This document shows, piece by piece, positions 1-8,937 of a stretch of 40,846 nucleotides of DNA. The stretch is from Bacteroidales bacterium (lineage in GTDB: Bacteria; Bacteroidota; Bacteroidia; Bacteroidales; UBA7960), in the NCBI GenBank assembly GCA_007129945.1, contig SKUN01000151.1, positions 1 to 40,846 of the forward strand. Reading direction: 5' to 3'. Under the pieces are notes generated by a model. The model made no database searches. It was not told the origin of the DNA and saw nothing but the letters and a program-made list of their open reading frames with translations. A program made the position numbers and the translations under genes. How positions within the stretch are numbered: position 1 is the first letter of the stretch; each line of letters opens with the position of its first letter.

Positions 1-1139
1 ACCCCAGCCTCGGATCAGCCATGATGCACGACACGCTGGCCCTTATCAACGTATTTGAGCAATGGGAATCAGCCGTAAAATCAGCCGGCATTCGAACAAT
101 TGCCGGACACGTGATTGCCGACGAGCGGGTTTTTGATGAAGAAATGGTGCCACGACGGTGGGTTTGGGAACACCTGGGCAATTATTTCGGAGCGGGTGCA
201 AGCGGCCTGACTGTCAATGAAAATGAATACAGTGTCCACTTCAATGCGGGCAACAGGGTGAGTACCGATGCCACCGTAACATATACCGACCCGGAAATTC
301 CCGGGATGATTTTCATGAACCAGGTCAGAACCGGATCCGCAGGATCGGGTGACCAGGTGTATATTCTGGGGGCGCCCTACGTCAGGGAACGCTGGCTCAC
401 AGGAACTGTGCCTTTGGGAGCGAAAAACTTTGAGGTCAGAGGCTCCATGGCAGACCCCCCTGTTTTTATTGCAGAAAGTTTGCTGCGGCATCTTTCCGCA
501 AACGGAGTGGAAATAGCAGGAATAGCCACCTCATACAGGCTGGCAGCCATCCAGGGAATCGAGCCTTCCGACACCCGGGCAAAACTTTCCGTATGGCACT
601 CCCCTCCCCTCTACGAAATCATTTTCAGGACAAACTTGTCCAGCGTTAACACTTATGCAGAAAACCTGCTGAAAACCATCGGATTACAAAACAATGAACA
701 GGGATCAACCAGTGCGGGCCTGAAAGTGCTGGATGATTTCTGGGCCCAAAGAGGCATGAACACCGATACCTGGGTACTTTATGACGGCAGCGGATTGTCG
801 CCGTCAAACAGGCTCAGCACCCACCACCTGATGACCGTATTGCAGGAAGCAGCCACCCATCATTCATTCAGTGCACTCATTCAGTCATTGCCACTGGCCG
901 GTTACAGCGGTGCTTTGCAAAACTGGTTCCGGGGAACCTCCTCTGAAGGGCTGTTGCGGGCCAAAAGCGGATATCTTACTGGTGCCAGGGGTTATGCCGG
1001 CTACACCACCATGCAGAATGGAAATATGGCCGCCTTTGTGATCCTGGCAAACGATTACCAGGGCAGCCCTGCTGCATTGAGAAACAGCATGTTCAATCTG
1101 ATGCACGCCATCACCCTGCACAACGGGAGCAGCTACTGA
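1..1139 (+). CDS. dacB: D-alanyl-D-alanine carboxypeptidase/endopeptidase (PBP4 type), 5'-truncated
   Basis: This is a penicillin-binding hydrolase of the S13 (DacB/PBP4) family, which trims or cuts D-Ala peptide cross-links in periplasmic peptidoglycan. The gene enters from outside the window. The codons before the first ATG at 21 read P-S-L-G-S-A, matching the family's D-P-T-L-G-S segment, so the true start and the catalytic S-x-x-K motif lie upstream. Visible family marks are a W-x-W...GNYFGAGASGL segment, the S-V-N motif at 642-650 (second catalytic motif) and K-S-G at 963-971 (third motif, replacing K-T-G). The C-terminus is complete. It is followed by an AT-rich 87-bp gap before ilvE. 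The family is clear; only whether the missing N-terminus is intact is unknown. Confidence 0.9.
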   Translation, partial: PSLGSAMMHDTLALINVFEQWESAVKSAGIRTIAGHVIADERVFDEEMVPRRWVWEHLGNYFGAGASGLTVNENEYSVHFNAGNRVSTDATVTYTDPEIPGMIFMNQVRTGSAGSGDQVYILGAPYVRERWLTGTVPLGAKNFEVRGSMADPPVFIAESLLRHLSANGVEIAGIATSYRLAAIQGIEPSDTRAKLSVWHSPPLYEIIFRTNLSSVNTYAENLLKTIGLQNNEQGSTSAGLKVLDDFWAQRGMNTDTWVLYDGSGLSPSNRLSTHHLMTVLQEAATHHSFSALIQSLPLAGYSGALQNWFRGTSSEGLLRAKSGYLTGARGYAGYTTMQNGNMAAFVILANDYQGSPAALRNSMFNLMHAITLHNGSSY

Positions 1140-1226
1140 TTTTTTTTATATATGCCCGGTTTACAAATATTATTATAATTTAGCAGGCAGACAAAGCATA
1201 TTTTATAATCATAAAATCATTTTATC

Positions 1227-2246
1227 ATGCAACAAATAGATTGGGGAAAGCTTCCTTTCGGATACTTTCAGACGGATTACAATGTAAGGTGTTATTATCG
1301 TAATGGTGAATGGGGCAAAATGGAGGTATCTTCTTCCCCCCACATCAATATCCATATGGCAGCCACCTGCCTCCACTACGGACAGGAGGCATTTGAAGGC
1401 ATGAAGGCCTATAGGGGAAAAGACGGAAAGATCCGGTTGTTCCGCTGGGAGGAAAATGCAAAACGAATGCAACGGTCTGCTGATGGCATTCTCATGTCTA
1501 AAGTGCCGGAAGAACTGTTCCATAAAATGGTTACCGAAGCGGTCAGACTTAATGAATCGTACGTGCCGCCTCACGGGCAGGGTGCAGCCCTGTACATTCG
1601 GCCATTGCTTATCGGAACAGGCATACAGGTTGGTGTAAAACCAGCGGATGAATACCTGTTTATGGTGTTCGTAGGCCCGGTAGGCCCTTATTTCAAAGAA
1701 GGATTCAACCCGGTGAGTATGCAAATCGTTCGGGATATGGACCGTGCCGCCCCCCAGGGAACCGGACACATTAAGGTCGGCGGGAACTATGCCGGAAGCC
1801 TTCGCGCTTCTGAAAGGGCCAAAGAAGAAGGCTATGCAGCCGTTTTATTCCTGGAAGCCAAGGAAAAGAAATATATCGACGAAGCCGGACCGGCCAACTT
1901 CTTCGGAATTAAGGACAACACCTACATTACCCCGAAGTCAGATTCCATCCTGCCCTCCATTACCAACATGAGCCTGATGCAAATCGCGGAAGACATGGGC
2001 ATGAAGGTGGAGAGAAGAGAAGTTCCGGTGGAAGAACTTGAAACTTTTGAGGAAGCAGGTGCCTGCGGAACTGCGGCCATCATCTCACCAATCGGCAAGA
2101 TCGTTGACAGGGAGTCCGGCAAGGAATACAACCTGAGTAAAGACGGAAAGGCTGGTCCTGTATCCACCGAACTGTTTAAAAAACTGCAGGGTATCCAATA
2201 CGGAGATGAGCCTGATCCCCACGGATGGGTCAGCATAATTGAATAA
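1227..2246 (+). CDS. ilvE: Branched-chain amino acid aminotransferase
   Basis: This fold-type IV PLP aminotransferase (339 aa) interconverts leucine, isoleucine and valine with their 2-oxo acids, using glutamate/2-oxoglutarate, in the cytoplasm. The PLP lysine is K183 in H-I-K-V-G-G-N-Y-A-G. The phosphate-binding G-T-A-A-x-x-S-P motif is seen near residue 285, and G-Q-E-A-F-E-G-M-K near residue 50 is typical of the eukaryote-like BCAT II group. Length is normal for that group. The ATG at 1227 has no Shine-Dalgarno sequence, as is usual in Bacteroidota. A weak -7 candidate TAATTTAG (one mismatch to TAnnTTTG) lies at 1176-1183. The gene stands alone: no other ilv genes are next to it, and its 3' end faces the symporter gene. 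Confidence 0.95.
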   Translation: MQQIDWGKLPFGYFQTDYNVRCYYRNGEWGKMEVSSSPHINIHMAATCLHYGQEAFEGMKAYRGKDGKIRLFRWEENAKRMQRSADGILMSKVPEELFHKMVTEAVRLNESYVPPHGQGAALYIRPLLIGTGIQVGVKPADEYLFMVFVGPVGPYFKEGFNPVSMQIVRDMDRAAPQGTGHIKVGGNYAGSLRASERAKEEGYAAVLFLEAKEKKYIDEAGPANFFGIKDNTYITPKSDSILPSITNMSLMQIAEDMGMKVERREVPVEELETFEEAGACGTAAIISPIGKIVDRESGKEYNLSKDGKAGPVSTELFKKLQGIQYGDEPDPHGWVSIIE

Positions 2247-2364
2247 TTGTCTGGTTGACGGCTTTTATTCATTGGTTGAGTGTTAGACTGAGGGACGGTG
2301 GGTGGGATAAATCAGTCGGTATGTTTCGCAGAATGGTATTGTTGTTCTGCGCTTATGAGATCAG

Positions 2365-3819
2365 TCACTGCTTCCGGATAATCATCAAACCGATGATGGT
2401 AAACAAACCGTTGACCAGTAGTATTTCAAAACCAAACTGATATCCCCCCAACAACTGCTCAGAGAACACACTTAACAGGTAGCTGAGTATCGGCGAAAGT
2501 AATGCCACTACAGGCACATACCTGTCTTTCAGCTCCCATTTGGTATACAATCCCACAAAGTAAAGCCCCAGCAAGGGGCCATACGTGTAGCCTGCAATGG
2601 TAAACAATTTACTGATCAGGGCTTCGTCGTTGATCGCCCCGTATCCCATAATGATCAGCATGACCAGGAAGGCAAAGGCAATATGTACCTTGTACCGAAT
2701 CTTTTGGATTCTCTCTTCTGTCATTCCCGGCTTGCGTCTCAGCCCGAGGAAGTCTATACAAAAGACTGTGGTAAGGGCTGTGAGCGTACCGTCAGCACTT
2801 GAATAAGCGGCAGAAATCAACCCGAAGAAGAAGGCCAGACCGGCGGTCACCCCCAGGTAATTCAAAGCAATGGTCGGGAAAAGCTCGTCCGAGGTCTGAT
2901 CAGGCCCAAGCGTCAGTCCCACTTCTCCGGCGTAAATCCACAATACTGCTCCCAGGAACAAAAACAACAGGTTAATGGGAACCAGCACAAAGCCGAATGT
3001 CATGACATTTTTCTGTGCATCGCGAAGATTCCGGCAACTCAGGTTTTTCTGCATCATGTCCTGGTCAAGCCCTGTCATTACAATCGTAATGAACATGCCG
3101 GCAAAGAATTGCTTGAGAAAAAACCGCGGGTCAGTAAAATCGACCACAAATAAATGGGTAAACCCCCTGTCACCTGCCTCCGAAACAAGGTCGCCCAGGC
3201 CCATTCCAAGTTGCCTGGAAATCAGCACAACACTTAACACAACTGCTGTGACCATAAAAGTGGTTTGAAGCGTATCTGTCCAAACAATGGTTTTAATCCC
3301 GCCCCTGAATGTGTAAAGAAAAATAAGCACCATAAACAAGGTTACCGTAACCCCCAGGGGGATACCCCATGCATCGAACACAAAGCGCTGCAGGACAATG
3401 ACCACCAGAAACATGCGGAATGATGTACCGATCAGGCGGGAAATAATGAAATAAAAAGATCCTGTTTTGTATGAGGCGAACCCGAAACGTTTTTCCAGGT
3501 AAGTGTAGATTGAGGTAAGGTTCATCTTGTAATACATCGGGAGCAGAACTTTGGCAATCACCGTGTAACCGGCTATATAACCAAACACAAGAACCATGTA
3601 GGAGAATTGTTCATCCTTCACCAGCCCGGGTACTGACATAAAAGTTACCCCGGAAAGTGTGGCCCCGATCATGCCGTAAGCGACTACATACCAGGGTGAA
3701 TTCCTGTTTCCGAGAAAATACGCCTCATTATTCACCTTTTTACGGACTGTCAGCCTGGAGATCAAAAAGATCAGGGATGTGTACAGCAGAAAAGAAAACA
3801 ATATCAGGTAAGGACTCAT
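2365..3819 (-). CDS. Sodium:solute symporter family transporter
   Basis: This is a 484-residue inner-membrane protein of the SSF (solute:sodium symporter) family with about 13 predicted hydrophobic helices. Family marks are the opening helix followed by N-x-E-x-Y-F-L-G-N-R, the segment T-F-R-G-G-I-K-T-I-V-W-T-D near residue 170, and the serine-rich helix A-Y-S-S-A-D-G-T-L-T near residue 340, where SSF proteins place their sodium-site hydroxyls. The substrate cannot be read from the sequence; sialic acid, sugars, amino acids or proline all occur in this family. It is transcribed divergently from recR, with a perfect TAnnTTTG -7 element 27 nt upstream of its ATG, and converges on ilvE. No catabolic genes adjoin it to hint at a substrate. 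Confidence 0.88.
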   Translation of the reverse strand: MSPYLILFSFLLYTSLIFLISRLTVRKKVNNEAYFLGNRNSPWYVVAYGMIGATLSGVTFMSVPGLVKDEQFSYMVLVFGYIAGYTVIAKVLLPMYYKMNLTSIYTYLEKRFGFASYKTGSFYFIISRLIGTSFRMFLVVIVLQRFVFDAWGIPLGVTVTLFMVLIFLYTFRGGIKTIVWTDTLQTTFMVTAVVLSVVLISRQLGMGLGDLVSEAGDRGFTHLFVVDFTDPRFFLKQFFAGMFITIVMTGLDQDMMQKNLSCRNLRDAQKNVMTFGFVLVPINLLFLFLGAVLWIYAGEVGLTLGPDQTSDELFPTIALNYLGVTAGLAFFFGLISAAYSSADGTLTALTTVFCIDFLGLRRKPGMTEERIQKIRYKVHIAFAFLVMLIIMGYGAINDEALISKLFTIAGYTYGPLLGLYFVGLYTKWELKDRYVPVVALLSPILSYLLSVFSEQLLGGYQFGFEILLVNGLFTIIGLMIIRKQ

Positions 3820-3845
3820 AGACCTTTTCGGTTAAAGTGCAGCGG

Positions 3846-3853
3846 CAAAAATA
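3846..3853 (-). promoter_or_regulatory. -7 promoter element of the symporter gene
   Basis: On the minus strand this reads TATTTTTG, a perfect match to the Bacteroidota housekeeping -7 consensus TAnnTTTG, ending 27 nt before the symporter ATG. I see no good TTTG -33 box at the usual distance. The call rests on the -7 match and position only. Confidence 0.55.
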
Positions 3854-3889
3854 GCCAAAGATTTTGTCTTTTACGCGGGTAAATATTGT

Positions 3890-3897
3890 TAACTTTG
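3890..3897 (+). promoter_or_regulatory. -7 promoter element of recR
   Basis: TAACTTTG matches TAnnTTTG perfectly, with a TTTG at 3863-3866 as a possible -33 box (spacing of 23, slightly long). Transcription would start near 3904. This rules out the upstream TTG at 3886 as the recR start and favours the TTG at 3943. Confidence 0.6.
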
Positions 3898-3942
3898 GCT
3901 GTTCACCAAAGCAACAAAGACATATCAAAGCCAGCAAACGTT

Positions 3943-4566
3943 TTGGAAACCTATTCCTCAAAATTATTACAATCCGCTGTTGAAGAATTTTCAAAGCTGC
4001 CGGGCATCGGAAAGAAAACAGCGTTGAGATTGGTCCTGCACATGCTCAGGCAAGACACTGAAACCGTGGAACGTTTTTCCGACTCCCTTACCCGGCTGAG
4101 CCGGGAAGTAAAATACTGCCGTGAGTGCCACAATATTTCCGACCATGGCCTTTGCGAAATTTGCAGCTCTCCCCGTCGCGACCCATCCATCGTGTGTGTT
4201 GTGGAAGACATAAGGGATGTGGTGGCCATAGAAAACACCGGGCAGTTTCACGGACGTTACCATGTGCTCGGTGGCATTATATCGCCCATGGAAGGTATTG
4301 GCCCGGCCGATCTTACCATTGATGCCCTGGAAGAGAGAATTGCAGGCAGTTCTGCGATCCGCGAAGTCATTCTGGCACTCAGTACAACCATGGAGGGAGA
4401 TACCACGGGCTTTTACCTGTATAAGAAATTACAGCCGTTCAACCTGAAAATATCTGTGATCGCGCGCGGGGTAGCCATTGGCGATGAACTGGAATACGCG
4501 GATGAGATCACCCTTGGCCGCTCGATTATCCATCGCACCGCCTACGACCTGACAACCGCTAAATAA
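3943..4566 (+). CDS. recR: Recombination mediator protein RecR
   Basis: RecR works with RecF/RecO to load RecA on single-stranded gaps. The 207-residue product has the expected order: helix-hairpin-helix [11 protein letters not shown] (about 20-30), a four-cysteine zinc finger (C59, C62, C71, C74), and a Toprim domain opening with V-C-V-V-E-D and carrying [10 protein letters not shown] chose the TTG at 3943 ([10 protein letters not shown]) because it gives the usual family N-terminus and length. The upstream in-frame TTG at 3886 lies before the predicted transcription start, and there is no in-frame ATG in the usual place. A five-base gap to the next gene suggests one transcript. Confidence 0.95.
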   Translation: METYSSKLLQSAVEEFSKLPGIGKKTALRLVLHMLRQDTETVERFSDSLTRLSREVKYCRECHNISDHGLCEICSSPRRDPSIVCVVEDIRDVVAIENTGQFHGRYHVLGGIISPMEGIGPADLTIDALEERIAGSSAIREVILALSTTMEGDTTGFYLYKKLQPFNLKISVIARGVAIGDELEYADEITLGRSIIHRTAYDLTTAK

Positions 4567-4571
4567 GACCT

Positions 4572-6542
4572 ATGCTGCTGTCTGTAGTAATTGTCAATTA
4601 CAATGTACAGTACTTCCTGGAACAATGCCTGCATTCGGTGTTCAAGTCAGGAGAAGATTTGGCCATGGAGGTTTTCGTGGTGGATAACAATTCTTCAGAT
4701 GGCTCCGTGGAAATGGTGAAAAAAAAATTTCCCCGGGTAAAGCTCATTGCCAACAAGAATAATCTTGGCTTCAGTAAAGCCAACAACCAGGCCATCAGGC
4801 AGGCCGGCGGACGTTACATTTTGCTGCTCAATCCCGACACGGTGGTCGAGGACAAAACACTGCCAAAGGTGGTAGGATTTATGGAGCAGCACCCCGAAGC
4901 CGGAGGACTTGGGGTGAAGATGCTGGACGGCCAGGGAAAATTTCTTCCTGAATCAAAAAGAGGCCTCCCCACCCCGGGGGTAGCTTTCTGCAAAATATTT
5001 GGCTTATCCACCCTTTTCCCGAAGTCAAAGATTTTTGGCAGATATCATCTGGGCTTTCTTGACAAAGACAAAACCCATCAGGTTGAAGTGCTTTCGGGTG
5101 CTTTCATGTTGCTGAGAAAAGAAGCACTGGACCGCGCAGGACTCCTTGATGAGGATTTTTTCATGTACGGCGAAGACATAGACCTGTCTTACAGGCTCGA
5201 AAAGGCGGGATACCGGAATTACTATTATCCCGAAGCACGCATTATTCACTACAAGGGAGAAAGCACCAAAAAAAGCAGCATCAACTACGTCATGGTTTTT
5301 TACAAAGCCATGGTCATTTTTGCCGGGAAACATTTTTCCCGAAAAAATGCCAGGACCTTCTCTCTTCTGATCAATATGGCCATTTACCTGCGTGCCATGA
5401 TCGCCATCCTATCACGCTTCTTCCGTCGCATTTTCTGGCCGGCACTCGATGCCGCAGTCATTTACGGGGGATTTTTCTACCTGACCAATTACTGGGGGCA
5501 CCAGATGTTTGCAGCCGACGGAGCCTATTATCCGCCAGGATTTATGTACCTGATGGTTCCCGCCTACATCCTCATCTGGTTGTCTGCGGTATATATCAGC
5601 GGCGGATATGACCGCCCACCGGGCCTGTTCCGCATCGTCCGCGGTATCGGACTGGGGACTATCGCTATTCTTGTCATTTATGCACTGCTGCCCATACATC
5701 TCAGGTTCTCCAGGGCATTGATTCTCATTGGCAGTGTCTGGGCCCTCTTTATCATGTTATTCACCCGGACCGTTTACACCCTGACTAAACACAAATCCCT
5801 TCATGCGGGCAGACCGGGAAATAAAAGAGTGATCGTGGTGGGAAAAGAAAAAGAGGCCGGCCGTATTTTCCAGATGCTCCGGCAGGGCGGTCACACCTCC
5901 TTTATGGGGCTGGTAAGCCCCGAAGAAGAATTACCCGGTGATGAGGGTTACCTCGGAACCGTAGACCAGCTCGAGGATATAGCCGGAATTTATCAGATCA
6001 ACGAAGTGATTTTCTGCGCAGGAGATATCTCTTCCCGCTCCATAATCAATACCATGTCCGGGCTACAGGACAAACAGCTGAACTTCAAGATAGCCCCGCC
6101 TGAGAGCCTCTATATCATTGGCAGCAACAGCATTGAACCATTCGGTGACCTGTTTACCATCAATGTGAACTCCATCAACCTGCCCCCCAACAGGCGGAAT
6201 AAAAGGTTATTTGACTTCTTTTTCGCCCTGTTGTTGCTGGTCACTTTTCCGTTTCACCTGGCTTTTCAGCAATACAGGTGGGGCTTCCTGAAGAATCTTT
6301 TGTATGTGCTTGCTGGGAAAATTTCCTGGGTAGGCTATCATTCTTCACCCGGGATGGACAAATTACCCGCCCTGAAACCCGGGGTTCTGGCACCGGGCGA
6401 CATGATTCAGAACCAGCCCCTGCAGGAAAACACCAGGGAAAATCTGAATAACCTCTATGCAAAAGATTACAAGGTGGAAAATGATTTCCACATTTGCACG
6501 GCAAAATACGGCCGCCTCGGACAACCAGCCTGCAATTCCTGA
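4572..6542 (+). CDS. GT2 glycosyltransferase fused to membrane region and degenerate sugar-phosphate transferase
   Basis: This 656-residue protein has several modules. Residues 1 to about 240 are a family 2 glycosyltransferase of the rhamnosyltransferase-like type, with V-V-D-N-N-S-S-D-G-S and L-L-N-P-D-T motifs. About 285-400 holds several hydrophobic helices, and 418-540 a nucleotide-binding-like fold opening with V-I-V-V-G-K. From 545 the sequence R-L-F-D-F-F-F begins a membrane anchor like that of undecaprenyl-phosphate sugar phosphotransferases (WbaP/WcaJ). The residues after the anchor jump straight to G-K-I-S-W-V-G, so the usual catalytic core (K-F-R-S-M and the D-E pair) is absent. 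It may act as a membrane-tethered glycosyltransferase in surface polysaccharide synthesis. Acceptor and sugar are unknown. It is co-directional with recR. Confidence 0.82.
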   Translation: MLLSVVIVNYNVQYFLEQCLHSVFKSGEDLAMEVFVVDNNSSDGSVEMVKKKFPRVKLIANKNNLGFSKANNQAIRQAGGRYILLLNPDTVVEDKTLPKVVGFMEQHPEAGGLGVKMLDGQGKFLPESKRGLPTPGVAFCKIFGLSTLFPKSKIFGRYHLGFLDKDKTHQVEVLSGAFMLLRKEALDRAGLLDEDFFMYGEDIDLSYRLEKAGYRNYYYPEARIIHYKGESTKKSSINYVMVFYKAMVIFAGKHFSRKNARTFSLLINMAIYLRAMIAILSRFFRRIFWPALDAAVIYGGFFYLTNYWGHQMFAADGAYYPPGFMYLMVPAYILIWLSAVYISGGYDRPPGLFRIVRGIGLGTIAILVIYALLPIHLRFSRALILIGSVWALFIMLFTRTVYTLTKHKSLHAGRPGNKRVIVVGKEKEAGRIFQMLRQGGHTSFMGLVSPEEELPGDEGYLGTVDQLEDIAGIYQINEVIFCAGDISSRSIINTMSGLQDKQLNFKIAPPESLYIIGSNSIEPFGDLFTINVNSINLPPNRRNKRLFDFFFALLLLVTFPFHLAFQQYRWGFLKNLLYVLAGKISWVGYHSSPGMDKLPALKPGVLAPGDMIQNQPLQENTRENLNNLYAKDYKVENDFHICTAKYGRLGQPACNS

Positions 6543-6608
6543 ACCTTTTTGCCTTTTTGTTGTTTCAATGTCAGGAATACTTTGGATCAATCTGAAAATA
6601 TATCACAT

Positions 6609-7976
6609 ATGGCTACCTTCGAATTAAAAATGCCCAAATTGGGCGAAAGCATCACCGAAGCAACAATTACCAAGTGGTTGAAAAACACCGGAGACACCAT
6701 CGAACTGGACGATCCGGTCGTTGAGCTGTCAACCGATAAAGTAGACTCTGAAATTCCCAGTCCCGTTGAAGGTGTTTTGAAGGAACAACTTTTCAATGAA
6801 GGAGACACGGTTGAAGTGGATACGGTGATCGCCATCATTGAGGTGGAAGGTGAGGATGATGATGATGATACTGCATCGCAGGAAGAAGAAGAGGAACCGG
6901 ATTCAGGTAAAGAAAAAGAAGCGGATAGTAAAAGCGGGGAGAAAAGCCAATCAGCCGAAGAAGAAAAGCCTGAAGACAAAAGCAAAGAGAAGAAGCCTGA
7001 GGAGAGGGAAGGCACAAGATTCTACTCGCCCCTGGTCAGGAATATTGCGAAGGAAGAGAACGTTTCCATGGAGGAGTTGGAGCAAATTTCCGGAAGTGGT
7101 AAACATAACCGTGTAACCAAAGAGGACCTGCTTGCCTGGCTGAAAGACCGTTCAGAAAAACCCGCTCCGGCCAAAGAAGCAAAAGAAGAAAAAGAGGCCC
7201 CTGTTTCTGAGAAACCCTCCGACAAAGCTGCTTCTTCGGGTACTTCTTCAAAAATTCCTGTAGGAGACAAAGACGAAGTAGTTGAGATGGATCGTATGCG
7301 GAAACTCATTGCCGACCACATGGTGCATTCCAGAGATACTTCTGTACATATCACTTTATTCAGGGAAGCAGACATGACAAATATTGTCAAATGGCGCAAC
7401 AAGCAGAAGGCTGTCCTGCAGGAAAGGGAGCAGGAGAAACTCACATTTACCCCGATATTCATAGAAGCCATTTCCAAGGCCCTGCGTGATTATCCGATGG
7501 TGAATGTGTCACTTGACGGGCAAAAGATCATCAAAAGAAAAAATATCAATGTAGGGATGGCCGTAGCCCTGCCGGGCGGAAACCTTATCGTCCCCGTCAT
7601 AAAAAATGCAGGAGACAAGAGTCTGCTGGGATTGACCAAGGAAGTGAACGACCTGGCAGCCCGGGCAAGAGAGAACAAGCTGAAACCGGACGAGATCCAG
7701 GGGGGCACGTTCACCCTCACCAATTTCGGTACTTTCGGCGCCACCATGGGCACCCCCATCATCAATCAGCCCCAGGTGGCAATTCTTGGCGTAGGCCTGA
7801 TCCAGAAAAAACCTGTTGTTGTGGAAACACCTGATGGAGACAGCATCGCCATCCGCCACCGGATGGATCTCTCACTGGCATGTGACCACAGAATTGTGGA
7901 CGGGGCACTGGGCGGAATGTTCCTGCAAAGGGTGGCCGAATACCTGGAAAACTTTGATGTGAAACAAACCATCTGA
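6609..7976 (+). CDS. 2-oxoacid dehydrogenase complex dihydrolipoyl acyltransferase (E2)
   Basis: This is the E2 core of a pyruvate, 2-oxoglutarate or branched-chain 2-oxoacid dehydrogenase complex, transferring acyl groups from lipoyl-lysine to CoA. Residues 1-76 are one lipoyl domain, with lipoyl lysine K44 in T-D-K-V-D-S. An acidic, Lys/Glu-rich linker follows (about 80-135), then an E3-binding domain (about 138-178), a second flexible linker, and the catalytic domain (about 225-455) with D-H-R-I-V-D-G (H427, D431). The ATG at 6609 is chosen because M-A-T-F-E-L-K-M-P starts the lipoyl fold; earlier in-frame codons add nothing. Upstream, a TTTTTG and ATACTTTG pair (6554-6584) could be a promoter. 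No E1 or E3 gene is adjacent, so substrate class stays open. Confidence 0.92.
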   Translation: MATFELKMPKLGESITEATITKWLKNTGDTIELDDPVVELSTDKVDSEIPSPVEGVLKEQLFNEGDTVEVDTVIAIIEVEGEDDDDDTASQEEEEEPDSGKEKEADSKSGEKSQSAEEEKPEDKSKEKKPEEREGTRFYSPLVRNIAKEENVSMEELEQISGSGKHNRVTKEDLLAWLKDRSEKPAPAKEAKEEKEAPVSEKPSDKAASSGTSSKIPVGDKDEVVEMDRMRKLIADHMVHSRDTSVHITLFREADMTNIVKWRNKQKAVLQEREQEKLTFTPIFIEAISKALRDYPMVNVSLDGQKIIKRKNINVGMAVALPGGNLIVPVIKNAGDKSLLGLTKEVNDLAARARENKLKPDEIQGGTFTLTNFGTFGATMGTPIINQPQVAILGVGLIQKKPVVVETPDGDSIAIRHRMDLSLACDHRIVDGALGGMFLQRVAEYLENFDVKQTI

Positions 7977-8101
7977 TCATCAGGTCAGACGGCATACAGA
8001 CCGTAATTTTTACCGTTGGGTCTGCCGATTGTCGCCCTGCAAGCAGATTTGTTGTAACTTCGCAAAAAACAATTCTGCTCATTTAAAGCGACGAATGCCT
8101 T

Positions 8102-8932
8102 ATGCAGTTAAATCTCACCAGGCCCATTGCCTTTTTCGATCTCGAAACCACAGGAACCAATGTGGTAAAGGATCGCATCGTGGAAATCAGCATATTTAAG
8201 GTGCTGCCCAATAACCACACCGAATCCATTACCAGACTGGTAAACCCCACCATCCCTATTTCGGCCGAATCCACCGCCATACATGGCATTAAAGATGAAG
8301 ACGTGGCCGACGCCCCGACTTTTGCCCAACTTGCACCTACCCTCGAAAAGTTTCTGGAGAACTGCGATCTGGCAGGTTACAACTCCAACAGGTTTGATGT
8401 ACCCATGCTTATTGAGGAATTTTTACGCTGCGGGATTCAATTTGACATCAAGAAGCGAAGGCTGGTGGATGTACAGAACATTTTCCATAAAATGGAGCCA
8501 CGCAACCTCCGGGCGGCTTATCGGTTCTATTGCGGCAAAGACCTGACAGATGCACATGCTGCCGAGGCAGATACCAAAGCCACCTATGAAATCCTGCTTG
8601 CCCAGATTGAGCATTATGAAGGTGTTGAATATGAGGACAAAGACGGAGGGGTGACCCAGCCCGTCAAAAATGACATACAGGCCTTGTATGAATTTTCCTA
8701 CAACCATAACAATGCCGACCTTTCAGGGCATATCGGATACAATAAAAATGGCCGGGAAATTTTTAATTTCGGCAAGTATAAAGGGAAAGAGGTGGAAGAG
8801 GTATTCAAAAAAGAACCGCAATACTTCGACTGGATGATGAAAGCAGATTTTCCTCTTTCCACCAAAAACACCATACAATCGATCATTCTCCGGGGGTTTG
8901 ACAAAGGCAACGCCATCCTGAAAGACAAGTAA
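8102..8932 (+). CDS. DnaQ-like 3'-5' exonuclease with C-terminal ExoX-like extension
   Basis: This 276-residue DEDDh exonuclease belongs to the DNA polymerase III epsilon/RNase T superfamily. The metal ligands are all visible: D13 and E15 (F-F-D-L-E-T-T-G), D99 (R-F-D-V-P), H152 and D157 (A-H-A-A-E-A-D). Residues from about 205 form a small extra domain with F-N-F-G-K-Y-K-G-K, resembling the C-terminal domain of ExoX-type nucleases. It may proofread or trim 3' ends in DNA repair; whether it partners DnaE is not shown. It heads an operon with three following genes (gaps of 5, 15 and 12 nt). A near-consensus -7 box TAACTTCG lies at 8055-8062. Confidence 0.9.
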   Translation: MQLNLTRPIAFFDLETTGTNVVKDRIVEISIFKVLPNNHTESITRLVNPTIPISAESTAIHGIKDEDVADAPTFAQLAPTLEKFLENCDLAGYNSNRFDVPMLIEEFLRCGIQFDIKKRRLVDVQNIFHKMEPRNLRAAYRFYCGKDLTDAHAAEADTKATYEILLAQIEHYEGVEYEDKDGGVTQPVKNDIQALYEFSYNHNNADLSGHIGYNKNGREIFNFGKYKGKEVEEVFKKEPQYFDWMMKADFPLSTKNTIQSIILRGFDKGNAILKDK

Positions 8933-8937
8933 CATTC

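Noticed and set aside
100-120. CACGTG core as a possible parS site
   Set aside because: The flanks (GGACACGTGATT) do not form the GTTTC/GAAAC palindrome. No other good match was seen in the window.
2327-2351. CGCAGAA/TTCTGCG hairpin between ilvE and the symporter as a bidirectional terminator
   Set aside because: The 7-bp stem has an 11-nt loop and no T-run on either strand, so it is too weak to call.
3886-3942. Upstream TTG start adding 19 residues to RecR
   Set aside because: It lies before the -7 element and predicted transcription start, and the added residues have no match to the RecR N-terminus.
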